A stretch of DNA of 64,000 bases from Xestospongia bergquistia. Lineage: Eukaryota; Porifera; Demospongiae; Haplosclerida; Petrosiidae. Within the stretch, counting starts at the first letter, position 1. Each line of letters begins with the position of its first letter. Of this stretch, positions 1 to 10,879 are shown piece after piece. The notes beneath the pieces were generated by a model. The model was not told the origin of the DNA. It made no database searches and saw nothing but the letters and a program-made list of their open reading frames with translations. Position numbers and translations under genes: made by a program. The DNA is taken from the NCBI GenBank assembly GCA_963965975.1, contig OZ014415.1:5001-69000 (forward strand), read 5' to 3'.

Positions 1-1270
1 GTTTTACCTAATTTAAAGTAACATTTATGTTGTAGTTGGATGTTACTTGTTTTTCTCATTTTATCTGAATTGGGGTAGTTATTTCATTTTAGGCAGTTTT
101 TAAACAATTATTGCTTGTTATCATCATTGTTATGTTCTATGCCACCTATATAATTGATAATCTCTTTTTACCAATGTATTGAGTCAAATATGGCAATAAT
201 TTATTAATTTAAGTGTATTTTAAAGTGTTCATACAATATTTAATTATTTACATTAGAAGAGGTGTGACCAATTGAGTTAGTTGAAGAGTTAATTGATACT
301 GTGAAGGTATTTAGTTTTACATGATTTAGTAACATTTATGTTGTAGTTGGATGTTGCTAGTGTTTATATAATCAGTGTTATATGTAGTACCACTCATATA
401 GTTGATTATCTCTTTTTAACAATATAATGGGTCAAATATATAATAATTTAAGTGTATTTCTATCACTCAATGTCATATAGAATGTATTCCGCTATTTTTA
501 TTTGAATAGGTGTGGTCAATTGAGTTAATTGTACGTCTTTAGCTTTACATATTTTAGTAACCTTTAGGCTTTATTTTGGATGTTGCTTGTGTTTATACTT
601 GGTGTACTTACTTCATTTTAGGCAGTTAAACAATTGGTGTTATGCGTAGTACCACTCATAGAGTTGATTATCTCTTTTTACCAATATATTAACTTACATA
701 TATAATAATTTAAGTGTATTTTCTATCACTTAATATCATATGACATGTTTTCAGCCATTTTTATTTGAATAGGTGTGGTCAATAGTGTTAATTGAATGTA
801 TATAGTTTTACCTAATTTTAAGTAACATTTATGTTCGATGTTATTTGTGTTTGTCAGTTTGTTTATGTTGGATGTTACTTGTGTTTGTCATTTTGTTAAT
901 TGTGTATTTATCTGAATTGCAGTAGTTATTTCATTTTAGGCAGTTTTAAACAATTATTGTTTGTTATCATCATTGCTATGTGCAGTACCACCCATATAAT
1001 TGATCATCTCTTTGTACCAATGTATTGAGTCAAATATGGCAATAATTAATTTAATAATTTAAATGTATTTTGAAGTGTTCATACAACATTTAATTATTTA
1101 CATTAGAGTAGGTGTGAGCAATTGAGTTAATTGAAGAGTTAATTGATACTGTAAAGGTTTACATGATTTAGTAACATTTATGTTTTATTTGGATGTTGCT
1201 TGTGTTTATATAATTTGTGTTAGTACCACTCATTTAGTTGATTATTTCTCTTTACCAATATAATGGTTCA
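1..1270. repeat. AT-rich degenerate tandem repeat, module 1
   Basis: Gene-free AT-rich DNA made of degenerate units roughly 220-350 bp long. Recurrent phrases are GTAACATTTATG (near 19, 329, 823, 1171), AGGTGTGGTCAA/AGGTGTGACCAA (near 260, 507, 768, 1108) and TAGGCAGTT. A second, closely similar copy lies at about 8484-9763, so this is one copy of a larger repeated subtelomere-like module. No reading frame of note. Confidence 0.8.
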
Positions 1271-1987
1271 AATATCCAAAAATTTAGCATAAACCCTATC
1301 AACATTGCATACATTTTACTACACGCTTTTCTACAGTATTTTCATTTGCAGGTGTATTATCTTTAAAAAAAATACAGGACAAAGTGTATAACCTGCAAAA
1401 GAAGTAACTTTAACATTTAGTTATCACCAATAACTATATAATAAACAATAGTCATTTATCCAAATACTATAATCATTAATTGTATTCTACAGTGTCATCA
1501 CATCAAGCCAAAAATCTAAGGCTGTAAAAATGGATAAAAAAGGAGGCCACATTTTAAAAAAATTAGATTAATGTCTTGATATAAAGCAAATTATGGGTAA
1601 AAAAGAGTTCTAGGGTAGAAAAACAATAATTTAATTGCAAATCACGAAAACAGTGAGAAAGGGAAACATTAAGGCTACATTTTTAAAAATAGGCTACAGG
1701 CAATAAAGACAAGGGGAGGGAGGACCATGTCAAGGCCACATTTCTTAAAAAGCTGGCCTCGGGCCATAAGGGCCAAAAAGGCCATAAACTTTTCCCATTA
1801 GGGCTCCATTTTTCAAATTAGACAAAAGACTATAAAGACAAGTGGAGGGAGGGCCATATCAAGGCCACATCATTCAAAAAGCTGGCCCCGGGCCATAAGG
1901 GCCATAAAGGCCATAAAATTTTTCCTCGGGACGTAAATATGGCCCTAAAACACCCAAAAGGCCATAAAAAAGGCCATACCCAAAGGG
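1271..1987. repeat. Module 1 end, GGCCATA-rich tract
   Basis: Continues the module copy shared with about 9950-10753. From about 1500 the sequence becomes purine-rich, and from about 1740 it is packed with GGGCCATAAGGGCCATAAAGGCCATA-like words. It ends in CAAAGGGCTAAACCC, the junction to the first CCCTAAA array. No gene seen. Confidence 0.7.
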
Positions 1988-2206
1988 CTAAACCCTAAAC
2001 CCTAAACCCCAAAAACCTAAACCCTAAACCCTAAACCCTAAACTCTAAACTCTAAACCCTAAACTCTAAACCCTAAACCCTAAACCCTAAACCCTAAACC
2101 CTAAACCCTAAACCCTAACCCTAAACCCTAAACCCTAAACCCTAAACCCTAAACCCAAACCCTAAACCCCAAACCCTAAACCCTAAACCCTAAACCCTAA
2201 ACCCTA
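1988..2206 (+). repeat. Interstitial CCCTAAA telomere-like array 1
   Basis: About 30 heptamer units of CCCTAAA with a few variants (CCCCAAA, CTCTAAA, one 6-mer CCCTAA). It is C-rich on the plus strand, the orientation expected at a left chromosome end. It ends in CCCTATATACTTGACCG, a junction nearly repeated at 17738 (CCCTATATACCTGACCG). Confidence 0.97.
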
Positions 2207-3110
2207 TATACTTGACCGGACCTCCGACATCGAAGTTCAGGTCTTTTGTCAGGATGACAAGCATCCAAAGTTACGTCATCTGACGTCATAAATTTTCAAG
2301 GGGAGTGTCCGCTCATGAATAATTTTTTTTGTTAATTAATTCCACCTTAAGGCTAATAACTTCAAAATTAAAGGAGATAAAAATTAATAAAAATGTGCAA
2401 AATGTGACGAAGGTGTGTGTCCAGATGTGTACCAAAATTGGTGTCTCTAGCCCCTCTCAATCGGGAGTTATGGTCCTTCAAATTGATAAAAAAATGATTT
2501 TTTTTTAAATTTTTAAACTCTAAACGATTCAAAAATTAATAAAAAATCAATGCTTTATATATATTGATGTTTCTCTATATCAGTAGATAGCCCATCCTTT
2601 GTACTTTCAAACCCCACTGGTCCCACGTGAAACCCTACAGTAGAACGCGAAACCCCACAGCCCAAATATGACCTACTTTTTCATCAATTTTTAAAAATAT
2701 ATTAAAAAGGGGTCCAAATCAATAATCAAGCATACCAACAGATAGCTGACGTCATGACAAAATTTTTGGTGATTTTTAATTATGGAAAAGTCATACCTGA
2801 AGCGAGAAAATGGAGGTCAAACTCCGGTACCCGCCCATAGAAGGTGCACCGCAAAAGTGCCAACTTATGCATATCATTGGAAACCTTACAAGTCAGGGTA
2901 AGAAACCCCAGTGGTCCCACATGAATCCAAACTTTAGCTTCTTAGTTATTGTCAATACCAAAAAAAAAAACTGAATATGTCCCTTTATGTCCCTCACATC
3001 CAAAATCACCCAGCACTGTAACAAAGCAGCCCTGGAATCCAAAAATTGTACCACTGGGTATGGTTTAGGGTGTGGTCTCTATACAGCATATAAAATTGAC
3101 ACTGCAATGA
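2207..3110. other. Module 2 proximal part, no gene seen
   Basis: Low-coding, AT-rich sequence following array 1. It contains 'CCCCACTGGTCCCAC' (about 2615), a related copy at about 2905, and phrases such as AAAAATTAATAAAAAT. A matching CCCCACTGGTCCCAC occurs at about 18155 in the module that starts after array 4, so the two module starts appear related. No open reading frame with recognisable content. Confidence 0.6.
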
Positions 3111-3905
3111 GGGACATATGTCCCTCAAAAAAATTTCCTTTTTTTTGATGAAGTAGGTGTGACCACTTCAGGTCTACCCAACCCCACAATTAATTAATTC
3201 CAGGGCAATATGGTTTTTGATTTATTAAAAAAGTCCCACAGGGACATATGTCCCCCCCCCAAAAAAATTTTTTTTTATGGAATAGGTGTGGCCACTTCAG
3301 GTCTACCCAACCCCACAATTAATTCATTCCAGGGCATTGTGGTTTTTGATTTATTAAAAAATTCCCACAGGGACATATGTCCCCCAAACAAATTTCCTGT
3401 TTTTTAATGAAATAGGTGTGGCCACTTCAGGTCTACCCAACCCCACAATTAATTCATTCCAGGGCAATATGGTTTTTGATTTATTAAAAAAGTCCCACAG
3501 GGACATATGTCCCTCCCAAAAAAATTTTTTTTTTATGAAATAGGTGTGGCCACTCCAGGTCTACCCAACCCCACAATTAATTCATTCCAGGGCATTGTGG
3601 TTTTTGATTTATTAAAAAAGTCCCACAGGGACATATGTCCCCCCAAAAAAATTTTTTTTTTTAATGGAAGTAGGTGTGGCCACTCCAGGTCTACCCAACC
3701 CCACAAAAATTTTTGACCAGGTCTATACAATTTTTACTTTATATTTAAACACATACAGGGACATATGTCCCTGTATGGTTTCCCATTTTTTTAATGAAAT
3801 AGGTGTGGCTACTTCAGGTCTACCCAACCCCACAATTAATTCATTCCAGGCCAATAAGGCTTCTGATTTATTCAAAAAGTCCCACAAGGACATATGTCCC
3901 TAAAA
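3111..3905. repeat. ~130-bp satellite with GGGACATATGTCCC palindrome
   Basis: Seven palindromic cores (GGGACATATGTCCC or variants) start near 3111, 3241, 3370, 3500, 3628, 3758 and 3887, a period of about 129-130 bp. Each full unit also carries ATAGGTGTGGCCACTTCAGG, CTACCCAACCCCACAA and an ATTCCAGGGC box about 88 bp after the palindrome. Short open frames here are repeat translations, not genes. Confidence 0.95.
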
Positions 3906-4440
3906 ATGACCCATCTTTTTTATATATGGTCATGTACGATTACCTCAGGTAAAACCATAACAGAAACTACTTTGCACCAGGGCACACTCTATTTGTAGTT
4001 ATTGCTCAAAGACCTAAACGTGAGGGACATAGAGGGACATATTTTATTCCATTGAAGTGGGAGGAGCTATGGTTCAGGTAAACAATCATAGTGGTTGACC
4101 TTCACAAGACATGCAACCACATCCATTTGTAGGAGTCTAGTGCTTTATGTTAAATGAGGGACATAAGGGACATAAGGGACATAATATGCCCTTCGAGTAA
4201 GAAATGATATTCATAGATGTTTATGGGTACCATGGTAACCATCAACCCAAACCCTACTGAAACCACCAAAACTCCCAACTCTCACCTTTTCTATACAAGA
4301 CTTATACCCTAAAACATAATATTTGCCTCAAAAAATAATGATATTCATTGGTACCAATGTGACCCTTAACCCAACCTCTACTAAATGCACCCAACTCTCT
4401 GCTATTGTATACAAGACTTAGCCATTTGTCACTGAAGAAT
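3906..4440. other. Gene-free stretch with GGGACATA words
   Basis: Unique-looking AT-rich DNA with clustered GAGGGACATA / AAGGGACATA words near 4020-4185. No gene, RNA or mobile element recognised. Confidence 0.5.
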
Positions 4441-4620
4441 TAACGATGTTGATGCAGTAATGCTGTATTAATACATGCAGTATTGATGCAGTATTGGTGC
4501 AGTGTTGATGCAGCAATGCAGTATTGATGCAGTATTGATACAGTATTGCTGCCGTATTGCCATATTAATCAGTATCGATGCAGTATCAATGCAGTAAAGC
4601 AGTATTGATGCAGTATCTCA
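4441..4620. repeat. GATGCAGTATT minisatellite
   Basis: Short-period degenerate tandem repeat of GATGCAGTATT / GCAGTATTG words, about 9-12 bp. It runs directly into the 5' side of the recombinase-like relic and supplies the apparent start codon of that frame, so that start is unlikely to be real. Confidence 0.8.
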
Positions 4621-5049
4621 CCACCATGCGAAAGGCAGGAGCAACTTCTGCTATGAGTGACTTACTACCTTCAGAAATGGAGGTGGTAAGTCACCATATG
4701 TCCCATTCAAGCTCCACATTGGAGCAGTTCTATAGAGAAAAAAATAGAACCACTGAGGCACAGCAGGCATTCAAGGCAATTTCTGCGGAAACAAGTAAGG
4801 TCTTAATGCATCTATATTGATTGAAATCTTATGTTTTTAGCTAACCCGAGACCAAAGCCTAAATCTGCTAGAGACTTTAGCCTTGAAGTCCTCGACTTGA
4901 TTGAGGAAGAGCTTAAAACTTTTATAAACACCGCTAAGAAGGCTTCACTCTCAGTTTGCTAAAAATTTCTCAAAAAACACAACATCCCTGACCAGACAGC
5001 TAAACAGCTGCAAGAAAAACTGAAATCTACGTATAAAAGTAAGAACTAG
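4610..5049 (+). pseudogene. Relic of a tyrosine-recombinase-like protein (C-terminal part)
   Basis: The frame from about 4617 encodes MRKAGATSAMSDLLPSEMEV followed by HHMSHSSSTLEQFYRE. This resembles the 'R-K...HM-H-----FY' region of the tyrosine-recombinase-like proteins that are abundant in aquatic invertebrate genomes; family recall, not a search. A GTAAGG donor at 4795 and a TTTTTAG acceptor ending at 4840 define a 46-bp intron. After it the frame continues (ARDFSLEVLDLIEEELKTFI), hits one stop near 4962, and resumes with KFLKKHNIPDQTAKQLQEKL, like the basic tail of that family. The 5' catalytic part is missing, replaced by minisatellite DNA, so I read it as a dead transposon-derived fragment inside module 2. 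Confidence 0.5.
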
Positions 5050-5260
5050 GACAGGTCATTTTTGTCTTTATATTTTCATTTATCATTATGTATTTTAATC
5101 ACAATTTATCAAACATATATTGTCTGCATTGCATCACTTATATATTCCAATCTTGTAAATATATATTTTAATCGCCATTTATCATTATATATTTTTATTT
5201 ATCATTATATATTTTAATCACCACTTATCAAACATATATATATATATATATAGTTATAAA

Positions 5261-5575
5261 GTCTAAGTACATGAGACCAAGTCTAAGTACATGAGACCAA
5301 GTATAAGTACATGAGACCAAGTCTAAGTACATGAGACCAAGTCTAAGTACATGAGACAAAGTGTAGGTACATGAGACCAAGTGTAAGTATGTGATATTAA
5401 GTATAATTACATGACACTAAGTATACGTACATGAGAAAACAACACTGTCACTATAATAACCCATAAAATAAAGGAATATATGTCCCTGAGGGACATCAGA
5501 GCAAGTATAAGTACATGAGACTAAGTATAAACACATGACAATAAGTATATATAAGAACATAAGACTAAATACAGG
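5261..5575. repeat. 20-bp tandem repeat GTCTAAGTACATGAGACCAA
   Basis: Nine consecutive 20-bp units at 5261-5440, the first six near identical, then scattered degenerate units to about 5575. Preceded by a short (TA)n run near 5238-5252 and by AT-rich DNA at 5050-5230. There are no unique spacers, so it is not CRISPR-like. Confidence 0.9.
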
Positions 5576-5817
5576 GACATATGTCCTGAGGGACATAACT
5601 TGAAGGCTCACAACACCAAAAACCAAAAACAAACAACAACAAATGTACAACTATGATAAAGCACAAATATGAAAAGGTACTGAGGGACATATGTCCCTTG
5701 GGAGATATGTCCCTGACAAAATTTTTAAGGGACATATGTGTCCCTCAAAAAATTTTTCCGGGACACAATATGTCCCTCCAAACACAAAAGGGCCATATCC
5801 CGGGACATAAAGTCAGG
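5576..5817. repeat. Module 2 end, GGGACATATGTCCC-dense tract
   Basis: Closely spaced GGGACATATGTCCC-type palindromes and half-sites, becoming GGGCCATAT / GGGACATAAAG just before the array junction AGTCAGGCCTAAACCC. Same position in the module as the GGCCATA tract before array 1. No gene. Confidence 0.75.
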
Positions 5818-6190
5818 CCTAAACCCTAAACCCTAACCCTAAACCCTAAACCCTAAACCCCTAAACCCTAAACCCTAAACCCTAAACCCTAAACCCTAAA
5901 CCCTAAACCCTAAACCCTAAACCCTAAACCCTAAACCCTAAACCCTAAACCCTAAACCCTAAACCCTAAACCCTAACCCTAAACCCTAAACCCTAAACCC
6001 TAAACCCTAAACCCTAAACCCTAACCCTAAACCCTAAACCCTAAACCCTAAACCCTAAACCCTAAACCCTAAACCCTAAACCCTAAACCCTAACCCTAAA
6101 CCCTAAACCCTAAACCCTAAACCCTAAACCCTAAACCCTAAACCCTAAACCCTAAACCCTAAACCCTAAACCCTAAACCCTAAACCCTAT
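5818..6190 (+). repeat. Interstitial CCCTAAA telomere-like array 2
   Basis: About 53 heptamers, the longest and most homogeneous array in the window, with only scattered CCCTAA hexamers and one CCCCTAAA. It ends in CCCTATATCCCTGTGAC. C-rich on the plus strand like arrays 1, 3, 4 and 5. Confidence 0.98.
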
Positions 6191-6588
6191 ATCCCTGTGA
6201 CTACCAATTTGGGGTTTCTCCAGGGCTGACTGGATATGCATTGGAAATGAGCTCAGGATCATTTTTGTTTTTGTTTTTTTTCAAAGTTTGAGAGGCTGTA
6301 ACTTGCTTTTTAAAGGAGCCACACCCCCTTTTTTTTTTTCAAAATGTAGCCCCATCTTTTTTCTATCTAACCCCATTGTGATGTCTCATAACCCCAGCTT
6401 CGTTTTATGAGAAAAAAAGTTAGAAAAATGGTGATTTTTCCCCCTTTCAAAGAAAAAAGGCCATATGGCCCCGTTTCAAAAGGAAATTTTTATGGTTTCA
6501 CAATAAGCCCCACCTAACAGGGTGTTCATAACAACCAATAAAATTTTCCAGGGTTACTTCGATTGCTTATTATTTAATATTATTTAAA
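6191..6588. other. Module 3 proximal part
   Basis: No gene. Contains TGGATATGCATTGGAAATGAGCTC near 6230, matching TGGATATGCGCATATCATGAGCTC near 10922 and 14341 at the start of the next module. These module starts therefore look homologous. Confidence 0.55.
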
Positions 6589-7800
6589 GGGCCATATGGC
6601 CCTATAGAATTTTCCAAGTTTCATTACACCTGTACAGAGTGTTTGGTTCAGGGATTCCAATGATATATGAACAATTTTCCAGGGTCAACTCATTATTGAA
6701 ATATTTGCCAAAAACTGTAGGGCCATATGGCCCTATCAATTTTTTTATTTTTTATTTGAAGATTGTATTGTGCCTTGTTCTATTGGTGGCATGATACATG
6801 AAATTTTTTCCAGGGTCAACCCATTATTGAAATATATGCCAATAACTGTAGGGCCATATGGCCCTATGAATTTTTTTATTTTTTATTGCAACATTATATT
6901 GTGCCTTGATGTAGAGGTGGCATGATACATGAAATTTTTTCCAGGGTCAACCCGTTATTGAAATATATGCCAAAAACTGTAGGGCCATATGGCCCTATGA
7001 ATTTTTTTATTTTTTATTGCAACATTGCATTGTGCCTTGATGTAGAGGTGGCATGATCAGTGAAATTTTTTCCAGGGTCAACCGTTATTGAAATATTTGC
7101 CAAAAACTGTAGGGCCATATGGCCCTGCATAATTTTTTAATTGTTATTGCAAGATTATTTTGTGCATTTTTGTAGGAGTGGCATGATACATGAAATTTTT
7201 TCCAGGGTCTACCCATTATTGAGATATTTACCAAAAACTGTAGGGCCATATGGCCCTGCATAATTTTTCAATTGTTATTACAAGATTGTTTTGTGCATTT
7301 TTGTAGGAGTGGCATGATACATGAAATTTTTTCCAGGGTCAACGCATTATTGAGATATTTACCAAAAACTGTAGGGCCATATGGCCCTGCGTAATTTTTT
7401 AATTGTTATTGCAAGATTGTTTTGTGCATTTTTCTAGGAGTGGCGTGATAAATAAAATTTTTTCCAGGGTCAATCCGTTATTGAGATATTTACCAAAAAC
7501 TGTAGGGCCATATGGCCCTATCAATGTTTTTATTTTTTATTGCAATATTGTATTGTGCCTTGTTGTAGGGGTGGCATGATACATGAAATTTTTTCCAGGG
7601 ACAACCCGTTATTGAGATATTTACCAAAAACTGTAGGGCCATATGGCCCTATGATTTTTTTAATTTTTTATTGCAACATTGTATCGTGCGTTGTTTTAGG
7701 GGTAGTATGATACATGAAATTTTTTCCAGGGTCAACCCATTATTATGATATTTATCAAAAAATTTAGTATATGGCCTTTATGGCCCTATCAAAAATGAAA
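6589..7800. repeat. 131-bp satellite with GGGCCATATGGCCC palindrome
   Basis: Palindromic cores start at 6589, 6720, 6851, 6982, 7112, 7243, 7374, 7505 and 7636, an almost exact 131-bp period. Each unit also has GGTGGCATGATACATG and a TTTTTTCCAGGGTCAACCC box about 90 bp after the palindrome. One stray unit recurs at about 9795-9950 inside the neighbouring AT-rich block. Confidence 0.97.
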
Positions 7801-10753
7801 ATAATTATATATGTAAATCAATGTGCAGCATATGTGCAACATAATTAACTGATTTATCCTAACCAGGGTAATTTTTAGAAAAAGGGCCATAAGGGCCACA
7901 TGTATGGCCCTCTGGCCCTCTTCAGAACATTTTTGCAAAATACTTCATTCATTGAACTTATCTTGTTGACAACAAAATTATTAATCCTACTTCTTTTCTT
8001 AATCAAGTTTTTCGACATATTTAATTTAGCATATATTTGGACATCTATGGTAATAATCTAATATGTTAAGTGTATTCAAACATCATTTACAAATAAATAG
8101 ATGTGGTGATAAAAGAATTGTTGAGAAAAAAACACTTATCCCTTAATTTATCTCATATACCATATTAAATTGCTTTCAGCCATTTACATTTCATTAGGTG
8201 TTGCCAATTGAGTTAGTTAAAAAGTGATTAATACTGTAAAGATATTTTTACATAACTTAGTAACATCTATGTTGTAGTTAGATTTTTGCTTGATTTTAGG
8301 CAGTTAAACAATTAGTGTTGCACGTAGTACCACTCATATAGTTGATTAACTACCTTTACCAATATATAGAGTCAACTATATAATAATTTAAGTGTATTTC
8401 TTATCACTTAAAATCATATAGCATGTTTTCAGCCATTTTTATATGAATAGGTGTGGTCAATTGAATTAATTGAACGTATTTAGTTTTACCTAATTTAAAG
8501 TAACATTTATGTTGTAGTTGGATGTTGCTTGTTTTTGTCATTTTATCTGAATTGGGGTAGTTATTTCAGTTTAGGCAGTTTTTAAACAATTATTGCTTGT
8601 TATCATCATTGTTATGTTCTATGCCACCTATGTCATTGATAATCTCTTTTTACCAATGTATTGAGTCAAATATGGCAATAATTTATTAATTTAAGTGTAT
8701 TTTAAAGTGTTCATACAATATTTAATTATTTACATTAGAAGAGGTGTGACCAATTGAGTTAGTTGAAGAGTTAATTGATACTGTGAAGGTATTTAGTTTT
8801 ACATAATTTAGTAACATTTATGTTGTAGTTGGATGTTGCTAGTGTTTATATAATCAGTGTTATATGTAGTACCACTCATATAGTTGATTATCTCTTTTTA
8901 ACAATATAATGGGTCAAATATATAATAATTTAAGTGTATTTCTTATCACTCAATGTCATATAGAATGTATTCCACCATTTTTATTTGAATAGGTGTGGTC
9001 AATTGAGTTAATTGTATGTGTTTAGCTTTACATCTTTTAGTAACCTTTAGGCTTTATTTTGGATGTTGCTTGTGTTTATAATTGGTGTACTTACTTCATT
9101 TTAGGCAGTTAAACAATTGGTGTTATGCGTAGTACCACTCATAGAGTTGATTATCTCTTTTTACCAATATATTGACTTACATATATAATAATTTAAGTGT
9201 ATTTCCTATCACTTAATATCATATGACATGTTTTCAGCCATTTTTATTTGAATAGGTGTGGTCAATAGAGTTAATTGAACGTATATAGTTTTACCTAATT
9301 TTAAGTAACATTTATGTTCGATGTTATTTGTGTTTGTCAGTTTGTTTATGTTGGATGTTACTTGTGTTTGTCATTTTGTTAATTGTGTATTTGTCTGAAT
9401 TGCAGTAGTTATTTCATTTTAGGCAGTTTTTAAACAATTATTGTTTGTTATCATCATTGTTATGTTCAGTACCACCCATATAATTGATCATCTCTTTGTA
9501 CCAATGTATTGAGTCAAATATGGCAATAATTAATTTAATAATTTAAATGTATTTTGAAGTGTTCATACAACATTTAATTATTTACATTAGAATAGGTGTG
9601 AGCAATTGAGTTAATTGAAGAGTTAATTGATACTGTAAAGGTTTACATGATTTAGTAACATTTATGTTTTATTTGGATGATGCTTGTGTTTATATAATTT
9701 GTGTTAGTACCACTCATTTAGTTGATTATTTCTCTTTAACAAAATATAATGGGTCAAATATATATTAATTTAAGTGTATTTCTTATCACTCAATGTCAAT
9801 CCATTATTCAGATATTTGTTAGTAACTGTAGGGCCATATGGCCCTATGAATTCTTTTTCTATGTAAAATTGTATTGTGCATTGTTTTAGGGGTGGCATGA
9901 TACTTGAAATATTTTCCAGGGTCAACCCATTATTACGATATTTATCCAAAAATTTAGCATAAACCCTATCAACATTGCATACATTTTACTACACACTTTT
10001 CACAGTATTTTCATTTGCAGGTGTATTATCTTTTAAAAAAATACAGGACAAAGTGTATAACCTGAAAAAGAAGTAACTTTAACATTTAGTTATCACCAAT
10101 AACTATATAATAAACAGTAGTCATTTATCCAAATACTATAATCATTAATTGTATTCTACAGTGTCATCACATCAAGCCAAAAATTATATTAAAAATTACA
10201 GTTCTAACATCTACCCAAACTTTAAAAAGAAACAATAAACAAAACTATAAATTGTGAGGCCCTGTACTGTAAAAATTGATCTAAGGCTGTAAAAATGGAT
10301 AAAAAAGGAGGCCACATTTAAAAAAAATTAGATTAATGTCTTAATATAAAGCAAATTATGGGTAAAAAAGAGTTCTAGGGTAGAAAAACAATAATTTAAT
10401 TGCAAGTCACGAAAACAGTGAGAAAGGGAAACATTAAGGCTACATTTTTAAAAATAGGCAACAGGCAATAAAGACAAGGGGAGGGAGGACCATGTCGAGG
10501 CCACATTATTTAAAAAAGCTGGCCTCGGGCCATAAGGGCCAAAAAGGCCATAAACTTTTCCCATTAGGGCTACATTTTTCAAAATAGACAACAGAATATA
10601 AAGACAAGTGGAGGGAGGGCCATATTGAGGCCACATCTTTCAAAAAGCTGGCCCCGGGCCATAAGGGCCATAAAGGCCATAAAATTTTGCCTCGGGACGT
10701 AAATATGGCCCTAAAACACCCAAAAGGCCATAAAAAAGGCCATACCCAAAGGG
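7801..10753. repeat. AT-rich repeat block and GGCCATA tract, second copy of module 1
   Basis: About 7950-9790 is the AT-rich degenerate repeat. 8484-9763 matches 1-1280 closely. A 131-bp satellite unit (about 9795-9950) is inserted relative to the first copy, and about 9950-10753 matches 1281-1987, including the GGCCATA tract and the AAAGGGCTAAACCC junction. No gene found; open frames here are accidental. Confidence 0.8.
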
Positions 10754-10879
10754 CTAAACCCTAAACCCTAAAACCTAAACCCTAAACCCTAAACCCTAAC
10801 CCTAAACCCTAAACCCTAAACCCTAAACCCTAAACCCTAAACCCTAAACCCTAAACCCTAAACCCTAACCCTAAACCCT
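10754..10879 (+). repeat. Interstitial CCCTAAA telomere-like array 3
   Basis: About 17 CCCTAAA units with two CCCTAA hexamers. The array is followed directly (CCCTCTAACC) by the 3.4-kb duplicated unit. Confidence 0.97.

Noticed and set aside
1988..2206. Plant contamination as the simple explanation of CCCTAAA arrays
   Set aside because: No plant-like gene or organelle sequence is seen, and the flanking satellites grade into DNA carrying sponge-style genes. A chimera is still possible and is flagged in the findings.
3210..3903. Short open frames on both strands in the 3-kb satellite
   Set aside because: Periodic with the 130-bp repeat and low complexity.
5261..5440. CRISPR-like direct repeats
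   Set aside because: 20-bp units abut with no spacers and the context is eukaryotic.
5417..5650. 77-codon hydrophobic frame
   Set aside because: Built from degenerate 20-bp repeats and GGGACATATGTCCC words; no start context or homology cue.
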